Below the pieces are notes generated by a model. The model worked only from the letters and a program-made list of their open reading frames with translations, was not told where the DNA came from and ran no database searches. Below are positions 27,980-37,516 of a stretch of DNA of 64,000 nt, one piece after another (within the stretch, counting starts at the first letter, position 1; each line of letters starts with the position of its first letter). The position numbers were made by a program, and so were the translations under genes. This DNA comes from an uncultured Bacillota bacterium (GTDB lineage: Bacteria; Bacillota; Clostridia; Christensenellales; Borkfalkiaceae). The stretch lies in the NCBI GenBank assembly GCA_949297575.1, contig CASFTB010000001.1:157287-221286 (forward strand). The letters run 5' to 3'.

Positions 27980-30900
27980 TGAAAACGCGTATTTATAAGG
28001 CGAAGTTCGCGAGGCAGGCGGGGCTGTTCCTGCTCTCCCTGCTGCTCGCGGCGGCCATGATCTTTCTCCCCATGCTCAACGGCTTCCTGCGCGCGAAGGC
28101 GGCGGAGCACGAGGTCGTGGGCGGGAACTACTTCCTCTCCGACTACGACACCGTCTCCGACGCCGTCAAGGCGGGGCAGGCGCTGGGGAAGGAGATCGTG
28201 CAGGAAGGCGTCGTTCTGCTCAAAAACGAGGGGAACGCCCTGCCGCTCAAGAGCGAGAAGAAGGTCTCGCTGTTCGGCAAAAACCTGTATGCAAAAATGG
28301 GCGGGCTGACGAGCTCCATGCGCAATGCCGGCTATGAAGTCAACCCCGCTCTGGAAACATTCTATAACAACAACGCGCTCACCGGCACGGGCGCTCCCGG
28401 GCATCCCGGCAACGGCGTGGTCGTCAACGGCCTGCCCACCGGCGAGGCGGATATCTCCAAATTCGACAACCAGGCTTCCATCGCCGAATACAATGACGCC
28501 GCCATCGTCGCCTTCTATCGCACCAGCGGCGAGGGCTTCGACCTCCCGCGCACCATGGCGCAGGTAGGGGGCAACTACAAGGCGTTCGGCCCTGAGGTGG
28601 AGCCCGTGGAAGGCGCCCGCGCGGTGGACGACCATCAGCTGCAGCTGGATAAGAACGAGGCGGCGCTGCTCGACTACTGCGCAGAGCACTTCGAAAAGGT
28701 CATCGTCCTCATCAACTCGCCCGCGCCCATGGAACTCGGCTTCCTCGACGATCCTGATCATTATGCATACCATGAAGAGATCAAGGGCGCCATCTGGACG
28801 GACGCATTCAATACTGAATCCTGGCCGGCGATCGTTTCCGTGCTCTCCGGCGAGACCAACCCCAGCGGCCATCTGCCCGATACCTATGCGCGCGACTTCA
28901 AGGCAGACCCGACCTGGAACAACTTCGGCAACAACTTTATGGAGGACTACACGGAGGGCAGCCTCGTCTACGCCAAGGGCAACCAGTACGCCAACGACAA
29001 CATGCACGGCGGCGGCGGAAACGGCGGCGGCGGATATTACAGCAACTACGTGTACTACAAAGAGGGCATCTACTCCGCCTACCGTTATTGGGAAACGCGC
29101 GGCTACACCGAAGGGCTGGATAAGCAGTGGACGGGTACCGAAACGGACACCCTCGACCATTACGCGCACGGCCCCAACGAAGCCATCCACTATTACAGCA
29201 AGCTCGGCGACGACAAGCAGAAGCAGGTAGAGCTGGACGGCAAAACGTGGGACAACTGGTACGAGGCGCACGTCGTCTATCCCTTCGGCTACGGCCTCTC
29301 TTACACCGAGTTCGCCTGGGAAGTGCAGGATAAGAACGAAGGCTCTGCCCTTGCGGCGGACGGCACGCTCAGCTTTGACGTCACCGTCACCAACACGGGC
29401 ACCGTCGCCGGCAAGGACGTCGTACAGCTGTACTTCTCCGTGCCGTACACGGAAGGCGGCATCGAAAAGGCGCACGTCGAGCTGGGCGCATTCGCGAAGA
29501 CCAAGCTGCTCGAGCCCGAAGAGAGCCAGACGCTCACCCTCACGCTGGACGTCGCAGACATGGCCTCCTACGACTGGAACGACGCGAACAAGAACCAGTT
29601 CAAGGGCTACGAGCTGGATGCCGGCGACTATACCATCTACATCGGGCAGGATGCACACTGCTGGGCAGACGAAAACGCGTTCAGCAAGGTGTATAACCTC
29701 GCCGAGGGCGCCCGCATCGAGAAGGATGAAGCGACCGGCAATACGGTGGAAAACCGTTTCGACGCCATGAGCGAACAGCTCCTGCACGAGGACAGGTACC
29801 CCGAAGACCCCGAAAACAACGAGAAGGACCTGTACATGACCCGCGCGGATTGGCAGACCACCTGGCCCACCCTTTCTTACAGGCTGACCGCGGAAGACTG
29901 GATCATCGAAGGGCTGAAGCAGTACAACGACGTCGGCGCCGCGCCCTTCGGTACCGTGTACCCCGAAGATAAGCCGACCGACCCCTGGTACAACGACGAG
30001 ATGCCTACCCTCGGAGCGGAGTATGAAACGCCCATCAAGCTCAACGAGCTGTTCGGCCTCGACTATGACGACCCGAAGTGGGATCTCTTCCTCGACCAGC
30101 TCACCTACGACCAGATAAAGGAGATCGCCCTCAGCGGCCATTATAAGTCGGGTATCAATATCCCCGAACTGGGCGTGACCCCGGGGGACAACAAGGATTC
30201 GCCGACCTGCGTGCTCATCGACGGCGCTTCGCAGAACGTGTATCTGCCCAACGACATCGTCACCGCGGCGACGTGGAATGAAGACATCGCCTACCGCAGG
30301 GGCCTCATCCTCGGCAATATCTCGCTGTGGGGCGGCGGCAGCGTAAGCGAGCGCGTGCCCGGCTGGTATGCGCCCGCGGTCAACATCCACCGCAACCCGT
30401 TCGGCGGGCGCGTGGGCGAGTACCTCTCCGAGGACGGCCTGCTCGCGGGCAAGATCTCCGCGCAGATCGTGCGCGGCGCACAGGAAAAGGGCATGTTCTG
30501 CTACGTCAAGCACTTTGCCGTCAACAACCAGGAGACCAACCGCTGCGGCCTGCTCACCTGGGCAAACGAGCAATCCATGCGCGAGATCTACTTCAAACCC
30601 TTTGAGATCTGCGTCAAAGAAGGCAAGACAATGGGCATCATGAGCTCGCTCAACCGCTTCGGCCCCCGCTGGGCGGGCGGCAGCTACGAGCTGCTCACCG
30701 AGGTGCTCCGCGACGAGTGGGGCTTCCGCGGCAACGTCGTCACCGACTCCTTCGCCGAGTGGAGCAACGCGGACATCATGATCCGCGCCGGCGGCTCGCT
30801 CGCCCTGGGCTACGGCACGCTGCACGTGGCGCCCGAAAGCGCGACGACCACCAACTGCCTGCGCAACTGCGCGCATGACATCCTGTACGCGCATGCCAAC

Positions 30901-32211
30901 AGCATGGCGATCAACGAGGGCGAAACGCCCACCATTCCCAAGATGCTGCGCCGCTTCGATGCCAAGACGCTCGAAGTCGGTATGGTCAACTCGCCGTACA
31001 GCGAAACGATCGCCGACTGCGTCGCCCTGAACCTCGAATATTATCCCGATCTCGAAATGTCCGAAGTGACGTTCGCCCTCAGCGAGACGTCCGCGCTCCC
31101 CGCGGGGCTGACGCTTTCCGAGGACGGCACCATCAGCGGCACGCCCACTGTGGAGGCCCGCCTCGCCTTTACCGTCATCGCCACGTACGGCGGCAGGGCA
31201 GATCAGACGAGGACGCAGACGTACACCATCACCATCGCGGGTGAGGGCGGTACCATCGTCTACGATCCCGACCCGACGCAGGCCGCTTTGCAGGCAAATG
31301 TCGGCACGGCGTACACGGGCAGCGTCGCACAGGCCGAGATCTTCGACCCGTACGCGGACGAGACGACGGTCTTCCCCGACATTTCGTACGCTCTCGCAAA
31401 CGGTTCCCGCCTGCCTTCCGGGCTGACGCTCGCGGCAGACGGCACCATCAGCGGTACGCCGGATAAGGAGTGCAGAGACTATTCCTTCACCGTCACGGCG
31501 AGCGCGCTCGGCTACAGCGATTCGGAATGCACCTACACCATTTCCGTGCTCTATCCGCTGCAATACGAGGCGGCGGCACTGGCAAACGGCGCGTACGGCA
31601 AGCCGTATCTCGCATCCGTCGCCACGGCGGAATGCGCGGCGCCCGTCACATATGCGCTCAAAGACGGCAGCTTCCTGCCCGAGGGCCTCAAGCTCTCCGC
31701 GGGCGGCACCATCGCCGGCATCCCCGAGGAGGCATGCGTCGCCACGTTCACCGTCGTCGCTTCCTCCGCGTATGCGGACCCCGTGGAAGTGCAGTACACG
31801 CTGCAGATCGATCCTTCCTTCGATTCCGCCACCAAGCTGCCCTACGGCAAGGTCGGTGAAGCGTACGTCGGTTCGGTCGCCACGGCGCAGGGCTCCTTCG
31901 ACATCAAGTATTCGCTCGCGGCAGGGCAGCTGCCCGAAGGGCTGACCCTCTCCGAGGACGGCACCATCAGCGGCACGCCGACCAAATCCGGCACCTATAC
32001 GCTCACCGTGAGCGCGAAGGACGGGGAACTCTCCTCTCAGATCGAACTCAAGCTGTTTATCGACAACCCGACGGTCGCCCCGAGCGAAGATGAGGGCGGC
32101 GGCTGCGGCAGCGCGATCAGCGGCACCGGGTTCGCGCTCATCGGCGCTGCGGCGCTCGTCTGCGCAGGTGTTTCCATTTTCAAAAGGCGATCCGACTCTG
32201 CCGTTAAATAA
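27976..32211 (+). CDS. secreted GH3 glycoside hydrolase with four He_PIG repeats and C-terminal anchor (locus B, enzyme 3)
   Basis: 1411 residues. A signal peptide or anchor lies at about 12-35. The inverted GH3 arrangement follows: C-domain with likely acid/base E186 (SGEGFDLPRT), FnIII-like domain, then barrel with nucleophile D924 (VVTDSFAEW). A Gly-rich loop (HGGGGNGGGGYYS, about residues 337-350) interrupts the C-domain region. After about residue 1030 come four putative-Ig (He_PIG) repeats marked by DGTISGTP-like text. The tail is GGGCGSAISG, a hydrophobic helix and FKRR: a Cys-bearing anchor without LPxTG. The start overlaps the preceding stop (ATGA); a second ATG follows at once. Confidence 0.9.
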   Translation: MMKTRIYKAKFARQAGLFLLSLLLAAAMIFLPMLNGFLRAKAAEHEVVGGNYFLSDYDTVSDAVKAGQALGKEIVQEGVVLLKNEGNALPLKSEKKVSLFGKNLYAKMGGLTSSMRNAGYEVNPALETFYNNNALTGTGAPGHPGNGVVVNGLPTGEADISKFDNQASIAEYNDAAIVAFYRTSGEGFDLPRTMAQVGGNYKAFGPEVEPVEGARAVDDHQLQLDKNEAALLDYCAEHFEKVIVLINSPAPMELGFLDDPDHYAYHEEIKGAIWTDAFNTESWPAIVSVLSGETNPSGHLPDTYARDFKADPTWNNFGNNFMEDYTEGSLVYAKGNQYANDNMHGGGGNGGGGYYSNYVYYKEGIYSAYRYWETRGYTEGLDKQWTGTETDTLDHYAHGPNEAIHYYSKLGDDKQKQVELDGKTWDNWYEAHVVYPFGYGLSYTEFAWEVQDKNEGSALAADGTLSFDVTVTNTGTVAGKDVVQLYFSVPYTEGGIEKAHVELGAFAKTKLLEPEESQTLTLTLDVADMASYDWNDANKNQFKGYELDAGDYTIYIGQDAHCWADENAFSKVYNLAEGARIEKDEATGNTVENRFDAMSEQLLHEDRYPEDPENNEKDLYMTRADWQTTWPTLSYRLTAEDWIIEGLKQYNDVGAAPFGTVYPEDKPTDPWYNDEMPTLGAEYETPIKLNELFGLDYDDPKWDLFLDQLTYDQIKEIALSGHYKSGINIPELGVTPGDNKDSPTCVLIDGASQNVYLPNDIVTAATWNEDIAYRRGLILGNISLWGGGSVSERVPGWYAPAVNIHRNPFGGRVGEYLSEDGLLAGKISAQIVRGAQEKGMFCYVKHFAVNNQETNRCGLLTWANEQSMREIYFKPFEICVKEGKTMGIMSSLNRFGPRWAGGSYELLTEVLRDEWGFRGNVVTDSFAEWSNADIMIRAGGSLALGYGTLHVAPESATTTNCLRNCAHDILYAHANSMAINEGETPTIPKMLRRFDAKTLEVGMVNSPYSETIADCVALNLEYYPDLEMSEVTFALSETSALPAGLTLSEDGTISGTPTVEARLAFTVIATYGGRADQTRTQTYTITIAGEGGTIVYDPDPTQAALQANVGTAYTGSVAQAEIFDPYADETTVFPDISYALANGSRLPSGLTLAADGTISGTPDKECRDYSFTVTASALGYSDSECTYTISVLYPLQYEAAALANGAYGKPYLASVATAECAAPVTYALKDGSFLPEGLKLSAGGTIAGIPEEACVATFTVVASSAYADPVEVQYTLQIDPSFDSATKLPYGKVGEAYVGSVATAQGSFDIKYSLAAGQLPEGLTLSEDGTISGTPTKSGTYTLTVSAKDGELSSQIELKLFIDNPTVAPSEDEGGGCGSAISGTGFALIGAAALVCAGVSIFKRRSDSAVK

Positions 32212-32233
32212 CGGCGGGATGCGGGCATAGGGC

Positions 32234-32269
32234 TTCCGGACGCCGCGATCAGACAAGCGGCGTCCGGAA
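32234..32269 (+). other. intra-operon hairpin without T-run
   Basis: A perfect 13-bp stem TTCCGGACGCCGC with its complement and a 10-nt loop, between enzymes 3 and 4. There is no T tract, so an mRNA stability or processing element is more likely than a terminator. Confidence 0.6.
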
Positions 32270-32327
32270 TTTGATATCGGCGGCTCCCGCAACGGGACCG
32301 CGGTGGACAAGGAGAACGTTACCGGAA

Positions 32328-35300
32328 ATGAAATGCAATAAAAAACGGAGGATACCGTTGCCGTGGTTCGCGGTCTTTGCGGTGTTGTTCGTGTTCGTGT
32401 TCGTCGCCGTCATGGTCCTCACACAAAATCTGCTCATTTACAATACGATCAGCTCTATCATGGGCGGAAGGCGGAGGACGCTCGTTTCGGGCGATCCCGA
32501 CAAATATATCCGCTACGAGGGCGATTATGACAGCAAGGAAGAGGTGTTTGCCGCGGCGAACGCGCTCAACGAGCGCATCTGCGAGGAGGGGTTCGTCCTC
32601 CTGAAAAACGAGGGCGGCACCCTTCCCCTGCGAGAGGGCGAACGCAAGGTCACGGTATTCGGCAAAAATTCTACGGACATCGTCCTCGGGGGCACGGGCT
32701 CAAACGCCGGTTCCTCCGGCGACGCGCAGACGGACTTGTCCGTCATTTTGGAGCAGGACGGGCTGTTTCAGACCAACCCCGTCATGCGCGAGTATCTCAG
32801 GAGCAGCGCGTCCGGCGGGGGCAGGCCCAACTCTCCCGACATGGGCGTGACGCTGAGCGGCTTCCCCACGGGCGAAGCGCCGCTGCCGTATTCTTCGGCG
32901 GTGGAAGAGAGCTACGCGGACTATAACGACGCCGCGATCGTCGTGATCTCGCGCATCGGCGGCGAGGGGTTCGACCTTCCGCGCACCATGCGCTACACGG
33001 GGTCCAAGTATACGGACTTCGCGGCGGCGGACAAAGTCGTCCCCGGCGCGCGTTCGGGAGACGACCACTATCTGCAGCTCGACCAGAACGAGGCAGATAT
33101 GCTCGCCGAAGCGTGCGAAAATTTCGATGACGTCATCGTCATTCTGAACAGCGCCTCGCCGCTCGAGCTCGGGTTCCTGGACGACGCGGAGCACTATGCG
33201 TATCATGAAAACATCAGGGCGGCGGTCTGGATCGGCGCGCCGGGTTCGAGCGGGCTCAACGCGCTGGGCAAGGTGCTCTCGGGGGAAGTAAACCCCAGCG
33301 GCAGGCTGGTCGATACCTACGCGCGGGATTTCAAACAGGACCCCACGTGGTACAACTTCGGCAATTATAACCTCGCCGACGGCAACCGCTACTACACGAA
33401 AGATGAAAACAACGAACTTGAGCAGCGCAAGCTCGCCTTTGTCGAGTACCGCGAGGGCATCTACTTCGGGTACCGCTATTACGAGACGCGCGGCTTCACG
33501 GCAGGGGAGGAGTGGTACGGCGATAACGTCGTCTATCCCTTCGGCCACGGGCTCAGCTATACCGATTTTACGGAGGAGGTGACGCCCGGCACCGAGAGCG
33601 GCGCAACGCTCGCGGCGGACGGAAAACTTTCGTTCACGGTAAAGGTGAAAAATATCGGCGAATATGCGGGCAAACAGTCCGTTTCCCTGTACTATTCGGC
33701 ACCGTACACAGAAGGCGGCATCGAAAAGGCGCACGTCGTGCTGGGGGATTTCGCGAAGACCGAATCGCTCGACGCCGAGACAGGTGAGGGCACCGTGACG
33801 CTCGAGATCGATGTGCGCGACATGGCTTCCTACGACTACGACGACGCGAACGGCAATCAAAAGCGCGCGTACGAGCTGGATGCGGGCGAGTATACCGTGT
33901 ACATCGGAGGGGATGCCCACTGCTGGGCGGATCCGGATACGCCGAAATTTACCTATACCGTGCCGGAGGGCGGCTTCGTATACGAGACCACGGAAGAGGG
34001 CAGCGAAGTAAAGAACCTCTTTGACGACGTGAGCGGGCACATCGCCGAGTACTTGTCGAGAGAAAACGACTTCGCGAATTTCGACTGCCTCAAGGGCGCG
34101 GAGCAGCTGTCTTACCGCACCGTGACGGAGGAATTCGTCACCGACGCTCTCGCCATTCCCGGAGACGGGGAGGATATGCCGTGGTACACGGACGAGATGC
34201 CCGCCCAGAGCGGGAGCGCCCTCTCCTACGAGGATACGGAGGTCAAACTGTACGATCTGATCGGCAAGGGGTACGATGACCCGCTTTGGGACGCGCTGCT
34301 GGATCAGCTGACCGTTTCGCAGCTCGTGACCCTCGTGCGTTCGGGCAATTTCCACTCCGAAGCCATCGAAAACATCGACAAGCCGCTCACCACCGATGCG
34401 GACGGACCGATGGGGTTTGCCATCTTCATGGGGTCGGACAGCATCTATGATACCTGTTACTACGCCAGCGAGTGCGTGCTCGCGGCGACGCGCAACAAGG
34501 CGCTTGCGCACGAGTTCGGGAACATGATCGGCAACGAAGGGCTGGTCGGCAACGAGCGCGGCGACGGCATGCCTTATTCCGGCTGGTACGCGCCGGCGAT
34601 GAACCTGCACCGCAGCCAGTTCGGCGGCAGAAACTTCGAGTATTACAGCGAGGATGCCTGCCTTTCGGGCAAAATGGCGTCCGAGGTCGTCGTGGGAGCG
34701 AGCGAGAAGGGGGTGTACTCCTTCATGAAGCACTTTGCGCTCAACGACCAGGAGACAGACCGCGATACCTGCAACGGGCTGCTGACATGGGCGAACGAGC
34801 AGGCGATGCGCGAGACGTACTTCAAGCCCTTCGAAATGTGCGTGGATACGGGCAAAGCGACGGCGATCATGAGCGCCTTCAACCGCATCGGTACGGTGTG
34901 GGCGGGCGGCGACTACCGCCTCCTGACGCAGCTGCTGCGCGACGAATGGGGGTTCAACGGCACTGTCATCACCGATTTCAACGTCAACGCCTATATGGAT
35001 ACCGACCAGATGATCCGTGCGGGCGGAGACCTCAACCTGATCGGGGATAAGGCGCCGAAGAACGTATCTTCGCCGACGGGCGTCGCGGCGGTGCGGCGGG
35101 CGGCGAAAAACATCCTCTATACGGTCGCCAACAGCAACGCGATGAACGCGCACGGCGAGGGCAATGTTTGGGGCTACGCCATGCCGGTATGGCAGATTTG
35201 CGCCATTGCGGCGTGCGTCGGGTTCGGCGTCGTCACGGCGGTGATCGGCGTGCTCACCTTCCTGCCGTACAAGCAAAAGACAAAACTTTCCGACCCAGAA

Positions 35301-35345
35301 GTGGCGGAAAACACATCAGACAACAATAACATAGAAGGAGATTAA
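32328..35345 (+). CDS. GH3 glycoside hydrolase with N- and C-terminal membrane anchors (locus B, enzyme 4)
   Basis: 1005 residues, the counterpart of enzyme 1. An N-terminal membrane helix (FAVFAVLFVFVFVAVMVL) is followed by the GH3 C-domain with likely acid/base E213 (GGEGFDLPRT), a FnIII-like domain (about 430-545), the TIM barrel with nucleophile D883 (VITDFNVNAYMD), and a second membrane helix near residue 955. Segments NLHRSQFGGRNFEYYSED and MKHFALNDQETDRD match enzyme 1 closely. The ATG at 32328 is chosen; a GGAG lies about 13 nt before it. The frame upstream to 32271 has no ribosome binding site. It is coexpressed with enzyme 3 and the following lipoprotein. The substrate is unknown. 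Confidence 0.9.
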   Translation: MKCNKKRRIPLPWFAVFAVLFVFVFVAVMVLTQNLLIYNTISSIMGGRRRTLVSGDPDKYIRYEGDYDSKEEVFAAANALNERICEEGFVLLKNEGGTLPLREGERKVTVFGKNSTDIVLGGTGSNAGSSGDAQTDLSVILEQDGLFQTNPVMREYLRSSASGGGRPNSPDMGVTLSGFPTGEAPLPYSSAVEESYADYNDAAIVVISRIGGEGFDLPRTMRYTGSKYTDFAAADKVVPGARSGDDHYLQLDQNEADMLAEACENFDDVIVILNSASPLELGFLDDAEHYAYHENIRAAVWIGAPGSSGLNALGKVLSGEVNPSGRLVDTYARDFKQDPTWYNFGNYNLADGNRYYTKDENNELEQRKLAFVEYREGIYFGYRYYETRGFTAGEEWYGDNVVYPFGHGLSYTDFTEEVTPGTESGATLAADGKLSFTVKVKNIGEYAGKQSVSLYYSAPYTEGGIEKAHVVLGDFAKTESLDAETGEGTVTLEIDVRDMASYDYDDANGNQKRAYELDAGEYTVYIGGDAHCWADPDTPKFTYTVPEGGFVYETTEEGSEVKNLFDDVSGHIAEYLSRENDFANFDCLKGAEQLSYRTVTEEFVTDALAIPGDGEDMPWYTDEMPAQSGSALSYEDTEVKLYDLIGKGYDDPLWDALLDQLTVSQLVTLVRSGNFHSEAIENIDKPLTTDADGPMGFAIFMGSDSIYDTCYYASECVLAATRNKALAHEFGNMIGNEGLVGNERGDGMPYSGWYAPAMNLHRSQFGGRNFEYYSEDACLSGKMASEVVVGASEKGVYSFMKHFALNDQETDRDTCNGLLTWANEQAMRETYFKPFEMCVDTGKATAIMSAFNRIGTVWAGGDYRLLTQLLRDEWGFNGTVITDFNVNAYMDTDQMIRAGGDLNLIGDKAPKNVSSPTGVAAVRRAAKNILYTVANSNAMNAHGEGNVWGYAMPVWQICAIAACVGFGVVTAVIGVLTFLPYKQKTKLSDPEVAENTSDNNNIEGD

Positions 35346-36011
35346 ATGATGAAAAAGAAGATTTTGGCTGCCGTTTTGGCGGCAATGTGCCTGTTGGTTT
35401 TGCCCTTCGCGCTCTGCGCGTGCGGCGGCGGTGGCGGCGGCGAGGATAAGGTCGTCGTCGGCGAGGGGATGAAGGAGTACATCCTTGAGGCGGAATATAC
35501 GCCCGTCGAGGATAAGATCGGCGGAGCGCAGTCCGGCAGTGCGAGCGGGTATTCCCTCATCATGCAGTCTTCCGCGGAAGGGGTGAGCAACGGATACTTC
35601 ATCCACAACATCCACATGACGGACTGCACACTGGAATTTACCTTCAATGCCGAGCGCGCCGGTACGGGCGCCCTGTACGTGCGCATGATCTCGCAGTGGG
35701 GAAATACCAAATTCACGCCCGACAATTTCGGCATCGTGCTCAACGGAAAGGAGATCTCCTATTCCGGATTGCAGGTAAAGGGCTCTTCGGATGACGCCCC
35801 CGAATTCGTGGACAAGGTCGTCACCCAGGCGGCGGAGATCAAGCAGGGCGAAAACAAGCTCGAGCTCATCGTGCGCGAAAATACCCTGAACACCTATACG
35901 CATTCGACGGGCGGCCCCGCGATCGACTGCGTCAAGATCGTCACGGATACCGGCATCAGCTGGGACCCGCTGACCGAAAATCTTGACCACGTCGGGAAGA
36001 TCGAGGCGTAA
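35346..36011 (+). CDS. CBM6/35-like lipoprotein, locus B
   Basis: 221 residues with lipobox LCAC (Cys near residue 25) and a Gly-rich linker. The mature region begins YILEAEYTPVED and ends with the pattern IKQGENKLELIVRE then AIDCVKIVTDTGISWDP. Both are typical of family 6/35-like carbohydrate-binding beta-sandwiches. The ending ENLDHV pairs with DNLDQF of the locus A lipoprotein at 20063. The ATG follows GGAGATTAA directly after the GH3 stop. It is the last gene of the operon and is closed by two terminators. Whether it binds glycan has to be tested. Confidence 0.82.
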   Translation: MMKKKILAAVLAAMCLLVLPFALCACGGGGGGEDKVVVGEGMKEYILEAEYTPVEDKIGGAQSGSASGYSLIMQSSAEGVSNGYFIHNIHMTDCTLEFTFNAERAGTGALYVRMISQWGNTKFTPDNFGIVLNGKEISYSGLQVKGSSDDAPEFVDKVVTQAAEIKQGENKLELIVRENTLNTYTHSTGGPAIDCVKIVTDTGISWDPLTENLDHVGKIEA

Positions 36012-36023
36012 AACAGAATGACC

Positions 36024-36059
36024 GAAAAAAATATCCTCCGATCCGGAGGATATTTTTTT
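36024..36059 (+). terminator. terminator of locus B hydrolase operon
   Basis: An A-rich arm, ATATCCTCCG, loop ATC, then CGGAGGATAT and seven T: near-symmetric, probably active in both directions. Confidence 0.9.
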
Positions 36060-36069
36060 GTCTGCGGGA

Positions 36070-36097
36070 GGGGTGCGCGGAAGGCGCGCCCCTTTTT
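36070..36097 (+). terminator. second, tandem terminator
   Basis: GGGGTGCGC, loop GGAAG, GCGCGCCCC, TTTTT. Confidence 0.75.
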
Positions 36098-36172
36098 GTT
36101 TTCGGCGGTCGCAGCGGGGGAAAAGAGAGAAGGCCGCAAACACCTGTATGTCATTTTAAAAAATAAATACAA

Positions 36173-36201
36173 TTGACATAACAAAATGGGTATGCTATAA
36201 T
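36173..36201 (+). promoter_or_regulatory. promoter of the polysaccharide genes
   Basis: TTGACA (36173-36178), 17-bp spacer, TATAAT (36196-36201), in an AT-rich stretch. Confidence 0.85.
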
Positions 36202-36287
36202 TGATGCGATGAGAAATTTGTCGAATAAGAAAAAGTTTCCGGCCCCGTGGTTGGGGCGCAAAAAAACAAAAAGATGAGGAAAAGTGT

Positions 36288-37490
36288 ATGAAGATCGTAG
36301 TGGCCGGCATAGGATACGTGGGGCTTTCGAACGCGATACTGCTCGCGCAGCACAACGAGGTCGTCGCCGCAGACATCTCGCGCGTGCGCGTAGACATGAT
36401 CAACGCGCGCAAGTCTCCGCTGGTGGATAAAGAAATAGAGGAGTACCTCTCCGAAAAGCAGCTCGACCTGCGGGCGGAGGTCGATGCGTCGGCAGATTAC
36501 GCCGACGCAGATTACATCATCATCGCCACCCCGACGAATTACGATTCGGAGACGAGCTACTTTGACACTTCTTCCGTGGAGGACGTCTTTGAAAAGGCGC
36601 TTGCCGCGGGCGCGAAGGGGTGCTTCGTCATCAAATCGACTATCCCCGTGGGGTACACCGTGCAGATGAGGGAGCGGTACCCGAAGGCGGATATTTTATT
36701 TTCTCCCGAATTTCTGCGCGAAGGCAGGGCGCTGTACGACAACCTGTACCCCTCCCGCATCGTCGTCGGCACCGATTACTCGAACCAGCGCCTGACCAAA
36801 AAGGCGATCGACTTCGCGGCGCTGCTCAAAGAGGGCGCCGTCAAGGAAGAGATACCCACCCTCATCATCAACTCGACGGAGGCAGAGGCGATCAAGCTGT
36901 TCGCCAATACATACCTCGCGCTGCGCGTCTCTTACTTCAACGAGCTGGATACCTACGCCGAGGTGCGCGGCCTGAACACCAAGGCGATCATCGACGGCAT
37001 CTGCCTCGACCCGCGCATCGGGCAGGGGTACAACAACCCCTCCTTCGGGTACGGCGGCTACTGCCTGCCCAAGGATACCAAGCAGCTGCTCGCCAATTAT
37101 AAAAACGTGCCCGAAAATCTGATACAGGCCATCGTCGAATCCAACCGCACCCGAAAAGAGTTCATCGCGCGCTCCGTCATGCAGCGCGCGGGTTGGCCGC
37201 ACCGCAAGGATATCACCGTCGGCGTCTACCGCCTGACGATGAAGACGGATTCAGACAACTTCCGCCAGAGCGCGATACAGGGCGTGATGAAGCGGCTGGA
37301 AGAGTACGGCGCGGAGATCGTCATTTACGAGCCCGCGGCCAAGACGGAGAGCCACTTCGGGCATCTGATCGTCAAAGACCTCGCCTATTTTAAAGAGCGC
37401 AGCGACATCATCATAGCCAACCGCTACAACGATGACCTCGCTGACGTGCGCGAAAAAGTCTACACCCGCGATATCTATGAGAGGGATTAA
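36288..37490 (+). CDS. UDP-glucose 6-dehydrogenase family protein
   Basis: 400 residues. It probably oxidises UDP-glucose to UDP-glucuronate with two NAD+, feeding capsule or teichuronic-type polymers. The N-terminal Rossmann motif is [17 protein letters not shown]. The catalytic Cys is C259 in [37 protein letters not shown] is the usual central helix, and a C-terminal UDP-binding domain is complete. The alternative substrate, GDP-mannose, is less likely given the family look. The ATG follows a short GA-rich leader with its own consensus promoter. Glycosyltransferases follow, so the genes probably build a surface polysaccharide. Composition is G+C-rich, unlike the next two genes. Confidence 0.9.
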   Translation: MKIVVAGIGYVGLSNAILLAQHNEVVAADISRVRVDMINARKSPLVDKEIEEYLSEKQLDLRAEVDASADYADADYIIIATPTNYDSETSYFDTSSVEDVFEKALAAGAKGCFVIKSTIPVGYTVQMRERYPKADILFSPEFLREGRALYDNLYPSRIVVGTDYSNQRLTKKAIDFAALLKEGAVKEEIPTLIINSTEAEAIKLFANTYLALRVSYFNELDTYAEVRGLNTKAIIDGICLDPRIGQGYNNPSFGYGGYCLPKDTKQLLANYKNVPENLIQAIVESNRTRKEFIARSVMQRAGWPHRKDITVGVYRLTMKTDSDNFRQSAIQGVMKRLEEYGAEIVIYEPAAKTESHFGHLIVKDLAYFKERSDIIIANRYNDDLADVREKVYTRDIYERD

Positions 37491-37516
37491 AAGGGGAACC
37501 ATAAGGAGTAGTGATA

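Noticed and set aside
27937..32310. A 1457-codon minus-strand frame opposite GH3 enzyme 3
   Set aside because: The same shadow effect; the plus strand carries a complete GH3 with catalytic residues. Similar shadows opposite 16-20 kb, 32.7-35.3 kb and 43-46.8 kb were dropped for the same reason.
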